Part shown: in pieces, positions 48,239 to 56,615 of the stretch
Layout: every line of letters begins with the position of its first letter
Position numbering within the stretch: the stretch's first letter is position 1
Source: a virus
DNA length: 58,355 nucleotides
Direction: 5' to 3' (one strand)
IMG/VR virus record: IMGVR_UViG_3300036760_000091
Coordinates: 1-58,355 of that record
Notes under the pieces: generated by a model
What the model was told of the DNA's origin: nothing
The model's database searches: none
What the model saw: only the letters and a program-made list of their open reading frames with translations
Position numbers and translations under genes: made by a program

Positions 48239-50061
48239 TTCCGACGCTCCGTCAGTACCAACTCGACGCGCTCGACTCGATCCTCGTGGGCCTGAGCCAC
48301 GGACAACACCGGCAGTTGATCAAGATGCCGACCGGGACCGGGAAGACGGTCATGTTCGCGGAGATGCTGAAGCACCTGACACCGTGGCTCGCCACGATGG
48401 ACCGGGGCAAGGGCGCGCAGATGATGGTCATCGCGCACCGGGAAGAACTACTCGACCAGGCGGCGGAGAAGATCCGGACCCAGAACCCCGGCCTGATGGT
48501 GGCCGTCGAGCAGGGCGATCGAGTCGCCAGTCGCTACTCGGACGTCATCGTCGCGTCGATCCAGACGCTGTCGGCCATGAAGTTCCGCCGGTTGAAGCGC
48601 ATCCTCGCGGCCGCGCCGGACCTCCGGATCGTCGTCGTGGACGAAGCACACCACTCGGCCGCAGCGACCTACCGGACCGCGCTGGCGCACATGGGATTCC
48701 TGCCGGCGGCGGACATGACCGACAAGAACGAGATCGAGGCGGTCACACACGACGACGTCGAGCAGATGGAAGCGGCGCTGCTCGGGTGGGACCAGGTCGC
48801 GCGGAAGGACCGCCTCCTGGTGGGCGTGACGGCCACGCCGAACCGCACCGACGCGATCGGCCTCGGCTGCGTCTTTCAAACCATCAGCTACAGCTACGCC
48901 CTAAAGGCGGCGATCGATGACGGGTACCTCGTGCCGATCGTGCCGTGGGTCATCGAGACGTCGGCCAACCTCGACGCGGTACGCACGACGGCCGGCGAGT
49001 TCAACCAGAAGGATTTGGCGCTGGCGGTGAACAACGCGCAGCGCAACGAGTTGGCCGTGGCCGCGTGGCTCGAACACGGCGACCGGCAGTCTACGATCGC
49101 CTTCACCGTCGACGTCGCGCACGCGCACGACCTGGCGAACGCTTTCCGGACGGCGGGGATCCGCGCGGAGCCGGTCAGTGGCGAGACGCCGAAAGACCAG
49201 CGCCGGCAGATTCTCAAGGATTACACCGACGGGAAGATCGAGGTCATCACGAACTGTATGGTGCTGACGGAGGGGACCGACCTGCCGCGCACCGGCTGCA
49301 TCCTGCACGCGAAGCCGACCAAGAGCGCCACGCTCTACGAGCAGATGACGGGCCGGGGCCTCCGTATTTTTCCCAACAAGACGCGCTGCCTCGTCATCGA
49401 CATCGTGGACATCGCCCGCCGACACAGCCTCCAGACCGCGCCCGTGCTCTACGGCCTGCCGCCGGGCCTGAAGACGAAGGGCGACGAACTCGGCAAGATG
49501 GAGGCGGACCTCGAGGCGCTGATGAAGGAGAAGAATCTCCCGAGTCACCTGATCGAGAAGCTCCTGGCCGAGGGCCGGCTGACGCTCGAGCAGCTCCGCG
49601 CGAAAGCCTCGACGTTCGACATGTGGACCGTGCTGCCGCTCGGAGACTTCGGTGTCGACCGCGCGCTCGACTGGCTGAAGATTGGCGGGGACCGCTACCG
49701 CGTGCAGTACCCGTGGGGCGACGGCACCGAGGTCCTCGACGTCCAGAAGGACATGCTCGGGCACTTCGAGGTTGTCCAGACCATCCGGCCGATGAACCCG
49801 GCGATGCCGAAGCGGCAGCGGACGCTGGCGACGGGCGTGGAGAGCGCGGGCGCGGCCGGCGCGTTTGCGGAAGCCTACGTCGAGCAGGAGCGCCGAAGCG
49901 TGATGAAGTTGAAGAGCAAGGATGCGACCTGGAAGGGCCGGCCGGCGAGCGACAAGCAGATGGCGCTGCTGACGCGCTACAAGGCGCGGTTCGACCCGAA
50001 GACGATCACGATGGGCGAAGCGAGCAAGTTGATCGACCTCGCCAAGTCACGGAGGGTGTGA
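48235..50061 (+). CDS. Superfamily 2 DEAD/DEAH-box helicase (608 aa)
   Basis: Motif Q-like RQYQLDAL, Walker A MPTGTGKTV, motif II VDEAHHS, motif III GVTATPNR, motif V TEGTDLP and motif VI QMTGRGLR are all present, as in SSL2/type III-restriction-like helicases. The C-terminal 180 residues are an extra domain without motifs. Likely acts in replication or recombination with ERF and DnaB. Confidence 0.9.
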   Translation: MIPTLRQYQLDALDSILVGLSHGQHRQLIKMPTGTGKTVMFAEMLKHLTPWLATMDRGKGAQMMVIAHREELLDQAAEKIRTQNPGLMVAVEQGDRVASRYSDVIVASIQTLSAMKFRRLKRILAAAPDLRIVVVDEAHHSAAATYRTALAHMGFLPAADMTDKNEIEAVTHDDVEQMEAALLGWDQVARKDRLLVGVTATPNRTDAIGLGCVFQTISYSYALKAAIDDGYLVPIVPWVIETSANLDAVRTTAGEFNQKDLALAVNNAQRNELAVAAWLEHGDRQSTIAFTVDVAHAHDLANAFRTAGIRAEPVSGETPKDQRRQILKDYTDGKIEVITNCMVLTEGTDLPRTGCILHAKPTKSATLYEQMTGRGLRIFPNKTRCLVIDIVDIARRHSLQTAPVLYGLPPGLKTKGDELGKMEADLEALMKEKNLPSHLIEKLLAEGRLTLEQLRAKASTFDMWTVLPLGDFGVDRALDWLKIGGDRYRVQYPWGDGTEVLDVQKDMLGHFEVVQTIRPMNPAMPKRQRTLATGVESAGAAGAFAEAYVEQERRSVMKLKSKDATWKGRPASDKQMALLTRYKARFDPKTITMGEASKLIDLAKSRRV

Positions 50062-50246
50062 TGGTTCCCCGGAAATACGATCCGGCGCGGTGTCACTACG
50101 ACGTTCGCATGAAAACCACGATGCTCAGGTGGAGACAGTGTCGGAAGAAGCTGCCCGCGAATGGCGGCTACGGTCCGTGCGGGAAGCTCTGCTACCAGCA
50201 CGGCGTCATCGTAGAACGTAAACAGCAAGCTGGCCGGAGGGTGTGA
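50061..50246 (+). CDS. Small Cys-containing protein (61 aa)
   Basis: ATG overlaps the helicase stop (TGATG). C-x... pairs (RCHYDV; QCRKK; PCGKLC) may bind zinc. Basic overall. No family. Confidence 0.5.
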   Translation: MVPRKYDPARCHYDVRMKTTMLRWRQCRKKLPANGGYGPCGKLCYQHGVIVERKQQAGRRV

Positions 50247-50698
50247 TGGCAATGACCGACGACCGCTTGCAGCAGTATCAGACGCGCATCCTCAAGGAGT
50301 GCTCGACGGGCGCGGCCGTCACAATCGTCCTGCGCGAGATGCTGGACGAAGCTCTCGCTGGCGACAAGGGACCGATACACGACGTCGATGTGGCATGGAT
50401 CAACGCGGAGATCGAGCGCGGGCACTACTCGCTTCTACGTGCTCGACTCGCGGAGTTCGGCAAGGACAGCATCATCCCGACGATCATCCGTGAAGAACTA
50501 CTTCAACTATGCTGCGCGGCTTCGCGCGACCGAGGACGCTGCATCGACTACCTGATCGGGACGCTCTCAAATAATCGCACCCATCTTCGGCAGTTCGTCG
50601 CGGAGCTAGAGATTGCGCTCGACCTCGAGACGCACGCCGGCACCGACCCGGCGGCGTGGATCGAAGGCGTCATCACGAAACTGAAAGGACTACTCTGA
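50243..50698 (+). CDS. Hypothetical helical protein (151 aa)
   Basis: GTG 50243 or ATG 50246 overlap the previous stop. All-helical (GAAVTIVLREMLDEALAGD; HYSLLRARLAEFG). No motif. Confidence 0.5.
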   Translation: MMAMTDDRLQQYQTRILKECSTGAAVTIVLREMLDEALAGDKGPIHDVDVAWINAEIERGHYSLLRARLAEFGKDSIIPTIIREELLQLCCAASRDRGRCIDYLIGTLSNNRTHLRQFVAELEIALDLETHAGTDPAAWIEGVITKLKGLL

Positions 50699-50922
50699 TG
50701 TGGGCCAACCCGCAGCACCAGAAACCGATCGAGAAGATTCGCAAGGCGCAATGGACGCCGGAGAACACCGCGCAGACGCAGATTGTTGTCGATCGTCTCG
50801 ACTGGGTGTATGGCGTCCTTGAAGGGATTGGAGCCGAGACGGCGGCGAAGGACGTCCGCGCGGCGATGGAACGCTTCCGTCTATTAGATGGGGGTGTCGT
50901 GCTGCCGGAACGCAAGCCGTAG
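50698..50922 (+). CDS. Hypothetical protein (74 aa)
   Basis: ATG overlaps the previous stop. Helical (QIVVDRLDWVYGVLEGIG; AAKDVRAAMERF). Last gene before the 489-base noncoding region. Confidence 0.5.
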   Translation: MWANPQHQKPIEKIRKAQWTPENTAQTQIVVDRLDWVYGVLEGIGAETAAKDVRAAMERFRLLDGGVVLPERKP

Positions 50923-50927
50923 CGGTG

Positions 50928-50958
50928 TTGATCTTTAATCCTCGATCTGGTGTATAAG
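50928..50958 (+). promoter_or_regulatory. Weak promoter candidate at the edge of the noncoding region
   Basis: TTGATC (50928-50933) and TATAAG (50953-50958) with a long 19-base spacer, in a locally AT-rich patch. Transcription would start just before the hairpins at 50981. Confidence 0.35.
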
Positions 50959-50980
50959 ATCGGCGTTCCAGAAAACGAAA

Positions 50981-51063
50981 GGGCCGGCGGTCATCATTCG
51001 CCGGCCCCAAGTCCGCAACCGTGGGTGCAACACGGCAGGGACGCTTTCAGAAGCGTCATTTTA
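50981..51063 (+). ncRNA. Three-hairpin element ending in a terminator; possible small RNA
   Basis: GGGCCGGCG (50981-50989) pairs with CGCCGGCCC (50999-51007); CCGTG (51019-51023) with CACGG (51031-51035); GACGCTT (51040-51046) with AAGCGTC (51051-51057), the last followed by ATTTTA as in an intrinsic terminator. With the promoter candidate upstream this could make an RNA of about 100 bases. Alternatively it only terminates the upstream operon. Confidence 0.45.
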
Positions 51064-51170
51064 CCCCGCCTTTGTTCTCCCACACAACCTGCGGCCTCAG
51101 TCTCCCGTGACGGCACACCACCGAGCGGAGGCAGGGTATCGGCGGCTACTTGGGTTCTGCACAGCCGCAA

Positions 51171-51342
51171 CGCGCCGGGGCGAATCCCGAGGGCGCGGCA
51201 GGGTGGGGTCGATCATGTTTCGGCCTTCAAAATACTCGGGAGTACCACACGGTACAGCCATCCCGCTTCACGAGGAACCTCGTGGGGTGGGGTGGGCTAT
51301 ACCCGGATGCTTCGCATCCGCTTGCAGTCTGACGACTGCAAG
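51171..51342 (+). other. Hairpin-rich noncoding stretch before the replication genes
   Basis: CGCGCC (51171-51176) with GGCGCG (51192-51197); CACGAG (51269-51274) with CTCGTG (51279-51284); CGGATG (51304-51309) with CATCCG (51315-51320); CTTGCAGTC (51321-51329) with GACTGCAAG (51334-51342, perfect 9 bp, TGAC loop). Open frames exist here but their composition is not protein-like. Candidates: structured leader, ncRNA or replication origin, since DnaB lies just downstream. Confidence 0.45.
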
Positions 51343-51411
51343 AAGCTGTGAAAGCAGCAAAGGCTTCCGGATCAGGATCTGGATTCACCAACCGGGAAAG
51401 GATCACCAGAG

Positions 51412-51936
51412 ATGGCCGACGACGCGAAAACGCTAATTCAAAAACTCCGGCGACTGGGCGACGTCGAAGAGGCGTTGACGACGGAATACCGCGAGAAGAT
51501 GGACGCCATTCGAGGCGAGCGCACGGCGCTGCTCGGCGGCGGGCCTGGGATTGGCGCGGTGCTCAAACGGCTCGAAGCGTCGTATGACGTCGCGTGGTGC
51601 GTCCGGTACGCACCGGGCGCGAAGAATCAATATTCCTGGAACTACAAGGAAGACCGGCCCCACTGGAAGCGGCTCCTGAAGCGGTTGTCGACCGAAGAAC
51701 TCGAAGTCCGGATCGTTCGCTACTTGATGAACGCCGACCAGTTCTACGTGAAGGAACGCCACCCGTTCAGCCTCTTCGTCCGCAACGTCAACGCCTTTGT
51801 CGGGGAAGGGCGAGATGCAGCGGAGATGGAACTCAGCGCCGGCCTTGAACTCTGCATCCGGGAAGGCCAACACGCCCCGCCCTGTAAAAGCGATCAAGAG
51901 CACACGAGGAAGAAAATGCTGGACATGCGTTCGTGA
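51412..51936 (+). CDS. Replication-associated protein, possible helicase loader (174 aa)
   Basis: Start after AAAGGATCACCAGAG. N-terminal coiled coil (LIQKLRRLGDVEEALT), central W-K-R-L-L-K-R-L then NADQFYVKERHPFSLFVRNV, which resembles the C-terminal part of phage replication or loader proteins. It overlaps the DnaB gene by 4 bases, which supports a role with DnaB; no ATPase motif, so it would be a non-ATPase loader. Confidence 0.5.
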   Translation: MADDAKTLIQKLRRLGDVEEALTTEYREKMDAIRGERTALLGGGPGIGAVLKRLEASYDVAWCVRYAPGAKNQYSWNYKEDRPHWKRLLKRLSTEELEVRIVRYLMNADQFYVKERHPFSLFVRNVNAFVGEGRDAAEMELSAGLELCIREGQHAPPCKSDQEHTRKKMLDMRS

Positions 51937-53354
51937 CGCGGTCCCGACGTCGGGACGAGGACCCGGCCCAGATGGAGCGCACGCTTCCCTCGAACCTCGA
52001 GGCCGAACGGTCCGTGATCGGCGCGATCCTGATGCACAACGACGCCCTCGACGTCGCGGCTACCGCGATCACGGCCGCTGACTTCTATCGAGACGCGCAC
52101 CGCCGGATCTTCGAGGCCCTGGTCCGCCTCCGCGATCGGAAGGTGGCGCTCGACCTGGTCACGCTGAAGGACGAACTCGGACGCACGGGCGAGCTGGATG
52201 AAGTTGGCGGGCCGGCCTACATCGCGGCGATGACCGACGGCGTCCCGCGTTCGATGAACGTTGAACACTACGCCGGCATCATCAAGGAGAAGGCGCAGTT
52301 GCGCGGCGTCATCTTCACCGCGAACAAGATGCTGTCGAGCGCCTACGATGCCGGCGAGGACGCGAGTACGATCGTCGCCCACGCGGACCGCGCGATCATT
52401 GACCTGCAGCTCGGGGCGAGCGCGGCTGGCTTGTCGGACCTCCGCCATGCCGGCGCGCGTATTCTGAACGACCTTGAGTACCGCCTCGCGCACCGTGGGC
52501 AGTTGAGCGGCATCGACACCGGGTTTGACTCGATCAACCAGATCACAATGGGTTGGCAGCGCGGCGACATGGTCGTCATCGCGGCGCGGCCGTCCATTGG
52601 GAAGACGACCTTCGCGCTGAACACGGCGGCGATGGCGGCGCGGACCGGGCGCGTGGCGTTCTTCAGTCTGGAGATGAAGCGCAAGCAGATCGAGAACCGC
52701 CTCCTGTCGTCCCTCAGCCGCGTCCCGCTCACGCGCATCATCACCGGCTATCTCAGCGACTCCGACTACACGCACCTGTCACAGGCGCTGGACGTGATGA
52801 CGACGCAGATGCAGTTGTTCATTGACGACCGGGCCGGGCTGAATATCTGGGACATCCGGACCCAGTGTCGACGGATGCGGGCCGAGGGCGGGATTGACTT
52901 GATCGTGATCGACTACGTCGGGCTGATCGCGTCATCGCTGGACAAGCGCGGAGCCACCAGGAACGACGAAGTATCCGACATCAGCCGGCGCGTGAAGGGA
53001 CTGGCGAACGAAGTCGACGCGCCAATCCTCCTGCTGTCGCAGTTGAACCGCGCGAACGAGAAGCGGAACGATCCACGCCCGAAGCTCTCCGACCTGCGCG
53101 AGTCCGGTGCGCTGGAGCAAGACGCGGACATCGTCGGCTTCCTGCACCGCAAGAACCATCGAGAGGGCGGGACGACGGCGTTCATCCTCGAGAAGCAACG
53201 CAACGGGCCGACCGGGTCGATGAATCTGACGCTCGACCGCGACCGCGTGCTCTTCGAGGACGGCGGCGACGACCCGCCCCCAGAGGTCGAAGACAAGAAG
53301 GTCGAGCAAGTCCCGCCGCCGGCCGATCGCCGGCTCTACGACGATAAGGATTGA
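51933..53354 (+). CDS. dnaB: Replicative DNA helicase, DnaB family
   Basis: 473 aa, GTG start overlapping the previous stop. N-terminal DnaB domain (TLPSNLEAERSVIGAILMHN), Walker A RPSIGKTTFA (219-228), Walker B IDLIVIDYVGLI, LSQLNRANEKR and DLRESGALEQDADIV are diagnostic. Unwinds DNA at the phage fork. The first codons carry a palindrome copy (read RSRRRD), so the extreme N-terminus is unusually basic compared with the family. Confidence 0.95.
   Translation: MTRSRRRDEDPAQMERTLPSNLEAERSVIGAILMHNDALDVAATAITAADFYRDAHRRIFEALVRLRDRKVALDLVTLKDELGRTGELDEVGGPAYIAAMTDGVPRSMNVEHYAGIIKEKAQLRGVIFTANKMLSSAYDAGEDASTIVAHADRAIIDLQLGASAAGLSDLRHAGARILNDLEYRLAHRGQLSGIDTGFDSINQITMGWQRGDMVVIAARPSIGKTTFALNTAAMAARTGRVAFFSLEMKRKQIENRLLSSLSRVPLTRIITGYLSDSDYTHLSQALDVMTTQMQLFIDDRAGLNIWDIRTQCRRMRAEGGIDLIVIDYVGLIASSLDKRGATRNDEVSDISRRVKGLANEVDAPILLLSQLNRANEKRNDPRPKLSDLRESGALEQDADIVGFLHRKNHREGGTTAFILEKQRNGPTGSMNLTLDRDRVLFEDGGDDPPPEVEDKKVEQVPPPADRRLYDDKD
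51941..51956. repeat. Dispersed palindrome, copy 5
   Basis: GTCCCGACGTCGGGAC nine bases into the DnaB gene, read as SRRRD, the third coding phase. Confidence 0.85.
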
Positions 53355-53395
53355 CGCTGATGATCCCGACGATCATAATGGCGGCTCATCAATAG

Positions 53396-53914
53396 ATGGC
53401 AAGCAACGCCGGGAAAGGGGCCTACTACAAAGGCGAGCGATTCTGCGGTGCCGAAGTGGCGCTGGAGAGAAAGCGCGCGCGGAATAGGAAGTGGGCCAAC
53501 GCGAACAGGCACCGTGCGAAGGCGTGGGCGGCAGCGAACACAGACAAACTCCACGCCGCGCAGCGGCGCTGGCGGCTGGCGCATCCTGACTATCAGCGCC
53601 AATGGAACGCTGACCATTCAGAGAACCTGAGAGTCAAGCGGATCAGGCACGAGAAGAAATGGCCAGGCAGGAAGAGCGCCAGGCGGGCGAAACGTCGCGT
53701 AGCGCAGAGACACGCCACGGTCGCATGGGCTGACCTCGCCAAGATCGAAGCGATCTACGCTCGCGCAGAAGCGGCGACGAAGGCGACCGGCATCAGGCAC
53801 GAGGTCGATCACATCGTGCCGCTACAGAACCCCAACGTCTGCGGCCTCCATGTCGACTACAACCTTCAGGTGTTGACCAAGAAGGCCAACCGCCAGAAGT
53901 GGAACAGTTTCTAG
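53396..53914 (+). CDS. HNH endonuclease carrying a copied N-terminus (172 aa)
   Basis: C-terminal EVDHIVPLQNPNVCGLHVDY and NLQVLTKKANRQKWN are the HNH core. The middle has N-R-x-W-x-x-A-N type basic repeats. The first 14 residues (MASNAGKGAYYKGE) mirror the start of the downstream nuclease (GVSNAQKGAYYKSR), so the HNH gene seems to have inserted in, and kept a copy of, that gene's 5' end. Its TAG overlaps the GTG of the next gene. Confidence 0.85.
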   Translation: MASNAGKGAYYKGERFCGAEVALERKRARNRKWANANRHRAKAWAAANTDKLHAAQRRWRLAHPDYQRQWNADHSENLRVKRIRHEKKWPGRKSARRAKRRVAQRHATVAWADLAKIEAIYARAEAATKATGIRHEVDHIVPLQNPNVCGLHVDYNLQVLTKKANRQKWNSF

Positions 53915-54330
53915 TGGGCGTCAGCAACGCTCAAAAAGGAGCCTATTACAAATCACGGACGAAGAAGTGGCTGGAAGCCCGTGGCTGGCAAGTCGCGGAC
54001 CTCGAAGTCGTGCGGATGGTGTACGCCCCTGGACGCGCGCCGTTCGCGGTAAAGCGGGACCAGTTCGCCAGTGACCTCTTGGCGCTGCGCGGCGACACGG
54101 TCGCCTTCATCCAGGTCAAAGGCGGCGCGATGTGTGCCGGCCACGGCCAGTTTCCGAAAGCGCGAGCGGCCTTCAGCGCGTTCACGTTCCCCTCTACGGT
54201 CAAATTATTCATCGTCGCGTGGGCACCCCGGAGTCGTGCCCCGCGCATCATCTCAGTGGACGCGCAACCTGAAGATGCCGACACGTACATTGCGCGACGA
54301 AAGGCAGAACACGCACATGGCCAAGCGTAA
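53914..54330 (+). CDS. PD-(D/E)XK nuclease / resolvase-like protein (138 aa)
   Basis: KGAYYKSRTKKWLEARGWQV, then DLLALRGDTVAFIQVKGG match a small restriction-fold nuclease (E/D...D...Q-V-K). Holliday-junction resolvase or repair role is possible. GTG 53914 is chosen because the product then aligns with the HNH N-terminus; GTG 53899 is in frame upstream. Confidence 0.6.
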   Translation: MGVSNAQKGAYYKSRTKKWLEARGWQVADLEVVRMVYAPGRAPFAVKRDQFASDLLALRGDTVAFIQVKGGAMCAGHGQFPKARAAFSAFTFPSTVKLFIVAWAPRSRAPRIISVDAQPEDADTYIARRKAEHAHGQA

Positions 54331-54739
54331 GAAGACCGAGAAGAAGCCCAAGCCGGCGGCGCGCAAGAAGCCGGCTCCGAAGAAACGCCCGAGCGGTCCA
54401 CGTTCCCAGACGCTCCCGGACAAGAGCTTCGATCGCATCCGCAACCGTCGGCTCGACTCGATCTGCGAGATCATCGCGGAGGAGCGCGACCGGGTCAATG
54501 AAGCCCGGAAGGAAGAAGTGGGGCTGATCTCGTCGGCGCTCGACGTCATGCAGAAGGACGGCATCCAGGTCTACAAACACGGCGGCGTCGAACTGGTGCG
54601 CGTCCCCGGCGCGGAAAAACTCCGGGTCCGGCGCGTGAAGGACGAAGGCGATGCCGGCGTGGAAGACCTCGAAGACACCAGCGACCTCGAAACCGGCGCG
54701 GCGCAGGACGTCGACAACGCGGCGAACAACGAGGACTAA
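54317..54739 (+). CDS. Basic-tailed hypothetical protein (140 aa)
   Basis: ATG lies inside the end of the previous gene. Residues 1-35 are Lys/Pro/Ala-rich and disordered (DNA-binding tail); the middle is helical (RRLDSICEIIAEERDRVNEA) and the C-terminus acidic. Could be a nucleoprotein partner of the neighbouring methyltransferase. Confidence 0.55.
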   Translation: MAKRKKTEKKPKPAARKKPAPKKRPSGPRSQTLPDKSFDRIRNRRLDSICEIIAEERDRVNEARKEEVGLISSALDVMQKDGIQVYKHGGVELVRVPGAEKLRVRRVKDEGDAGVEDLEDTSDLETGAAQDVDNAANNED

Positions 54740-54740
54740 C

Positions 54741-55790
54741 ATGCCGACGAAGGGGCGATTGATCGAGAAGCCGTACTTCAAGCCGATCGATCTCGGCGGA
54801 TTCCTCCTGACGGAAACCGGCGTCGACATCGTCGGTCGCCCCTCATTTCAGGACTACCTCGGCGCGCTGGAGTTTGCACGGCGCGCGCACAAGTCGTCCG
54901 GGTTCTGGCTGGCGGACCTGCTGCGCTACGGCGATCAACGGCAGGACTGGAAGGATCGGCTGTCGCAGGCGCAATCCCTCACCGGCCTCAGCGAGAAGAC
55001 GCTCCAGAACGTCCGGGCCGTCGGGGCGATCGACAAATCCCGACGTCGGGATGAGGTTGAACTTGGGCACCACGAGGCGGTCGCCAGCTTGCACCCAGAA
55101 GAGCAGACGGAGTGGCTTGGGCGGGCGGTGGACGAGGGACTCAGCGTCCGCGAGCTGCGCCAGCACATCCGGGCGGCGAAGCGGACGCGCGTGATCGACG
55201 GCCAGGCGGTCCTCGAAGGGATGTTTCGCGTAATTCTCGCAGACCCGCCGTGGTCCTACTCGGATAGCGGTCCGACTGTCGACGGCTCCCTCGGCAAGGC
55301 AGCGCGGCACTACGACGGTATGAGCATCGAGGCGATCTGTAAGCTCCCGGTTCAGGCGCACGCGATGCCGGACGCCACGCTCTTTATGTGGGTGACGACC
55401 CCGTTCATCTACGAGAACCCTGGTCCGCGCGAAGTGCTCGAAGCCTGGGGCTTCAAATACAAAACCATGCGGACGTGGGACAAAGTCCTCGGCTTGCCCG
55501 GCCACTACGCGATGGACGTGACGACCGAGCACCTGGTCATCGCCACGAGGGGCCACGGGATGCCGGACGTCCCGACGCCGCACGAGAAGACGATCTTTGT
55601 GGAACGGCGCGGCGACGAGCACAGCGGGAAGCCGGAGAGCATTCGGAAGTGGATCGAGAAGCACTGGACGCGCGGACCGAGACTCGAACTGTTCGGGCGT
55701 CAGTCGCACGAGGGATGGACGGTTCTGGGAAACGATAGCCGCCTGTGGTCAGAAGAAATGAATCACAGCGGCCTCGTCGGCACGCTCTGA
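54741..55790 (+). CDS. MT-A70 N6-adenine DNA methyltransferase with ParB-like N-terminus
   Basis: 349 aa. DPPW at residues 168-171 (ILADPPWSY) is the catalytic motif; FMWVTTPF, TWDKVLGLPGHY and ESIRKWIEKHW with LELFGR are MT-A70 hallmarks. The N-terminal half (GFWLADLLRYG, LSEKTLQNVRAVGA, LSVRELRQHI) resembles DNA-binding parts of ParB/KorB-type proteins. It probably methylates phage DNA to resist restriction or regulate packaging. A palindrome copy is at 55037-55052. Confidence 0.88.
   Translation: MPTKGRLIEKPYFKPIDLGGFLLTETGVDIVGRPSFQDYLGALEFARRAHKSSGFWLADLLRYGDQRQDWKDRLSQAQSLTGLSEKTLQNVRAVGAIDKSRRRDEVELGHHEAVASLHPEEQTEWLGRAVDEGLSVRELRQHIRAAKRTRVIDGQAVLEGMFRVILADPPWSYSDSGPTVDGSLGKAARHYDGMSIEAICKLPVQAHAMPDATLFMWVTTPFIYENPGPREVLEAWGFKYKTMRTWDKVLGLPGHYAMDVTTEHLVIATRGHGMPDVPTPHEKTIFVERRGDEHSGKPESIRKWIEKHWTRGPRLELFGRQSHEGWTVLGNDSRLWSEEMNHSGLVGTL
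55037..55052. repeat. Dispersed palindrome, copy 6
   Basis: ATCCCGACGTCGGGAT, with the outer pair A-T instead of G-C: a compensatory change that keeps the symmetry at 16 bp. Read as KSRRRD in the methyltransferase gene. Confidence 0.85.
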
Positions 55791-55809
55791 TCTACTTGAA
55801 AGGGTTGAT

Positions 55810-56412
55810 ATGAACGCCTCCGAAGGACGGAAGTTAATCGACGGCTTCACGAAACTGGTCAGCGATCTGGTCGGGGAACCGATCAAAGTGAGCATCGGCC
55901 GCAACATGGACGAGGCCAAAGCGGGCCTGAAGACCGTCGAGCGGGAACTGTCGCCGGCCGAAAAAGACGTGCTGAAGAAGGCATGGAAGCGCGACGTTCC
56001 CTCCGAGCCGAGCGCGGACGCCTTCGAGGACGCGGCGATGGAGCGCATGTATCAGGCGTTCAAGAACCGCATCATCAAGGAGTCGGCTATCGACCCTGTA
56101 TTGTTGCAGCTGCTGACGGTGCGCCCGGAGATTGAACTCGAAGTCGAGCGGCGCGTGGTGTCACTGGACACGAGCAAGCCGAAGGGGCGGATCGCGCGGC
56201 TCATCTCGCAGGGCTGGTTCGACCAGGAGCCGCGCGGCAGCGGGCAGGTCCGCATCGAACTGGTCCGGACAGGCTCGGACCCAGGCAACGCGAGCGTCGG
56301 CACGGCGCTGGCCGACCTGACGCGCGAGGGCTTCCTCGAACGTGCCGGCGAACGCTACGTCAAAGCGCCAGGCGTGAAGATCTCAGAGAAGGAACTGGCG
56401 GTGACGCGGTGA
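55810..56412 (+). CDS. Hypothetical protein with winged-helix-like C-terminus (200 aa)
   Basis: ATG after GAAAGGG. Residues 118-185 (SKPKGRIARLISQGWFD, then ALADLTREGFLERAGERYV) look like a small winged-helix or effector-type domain. N-terminus is mixed alpha/beta. No function assigned. Confidence 0.55.
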   Translation: MNASEGRKLIDGFTKLVSDLVGEPIKVSIGRNMDEAKAGLKTVERELSPAEKDVLKKAWKRDVPSEPSADAFEDAAMERMYQAFKNRIIKESAIDPVLLQLLTVRPEIELEVERRVVSLDTSKPKGRIARLISQGWFDQEPRGSGQVRIELVRTGSDPGNASVGTALADLTREGFLERAGERYVKAPGVKISEKELAVTR

Positions 56413-56615
56413 TGAAGTGGGTCATCGCGGGCGCGGTCGGGCTGTTGATCCTGATCATTATTGGCGTGGTGGCGAACGCTAAGTACATGGTCGCGCACCA
56501 CTGTAAGCCGACCGGGCAGACCCGCTTTGCGTTCATGCAGAAGATCGGGGACATCTACATCCCAGTCAACGAGACGCAGTACCGGTGCGATGGCGACGAA
56601 ATACGATGGAACTGA
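56409..56615 (+). CDS. Small membrane-anchored protein (68 aa)
   Basis: GTG 56409 or ATG 56412 overlaps the previous stop. One N-terminal membrane segment (WVIAGAVGLLILIIIGVV), then an outside domain with two Cys (HHCKPTG, YRCDGDE) that could form a disulphide. Function unknown. Confidence 0.55.
   Translation: MMKWVIAGAVGLLILIIIGVVANAKYMVAHHCKPTGQTRFAFMQKIGDIYIPVNETQYRCDGDEIRWN

Noticed and set aside
50950-51351. 134-codon open frame across the noncoding region
   Set aside because: Its product is Arg/Ser/Gly-rich without domain-like patterns, it has no good ribosome-binding site, and the bases form many hairpins including a terminator.
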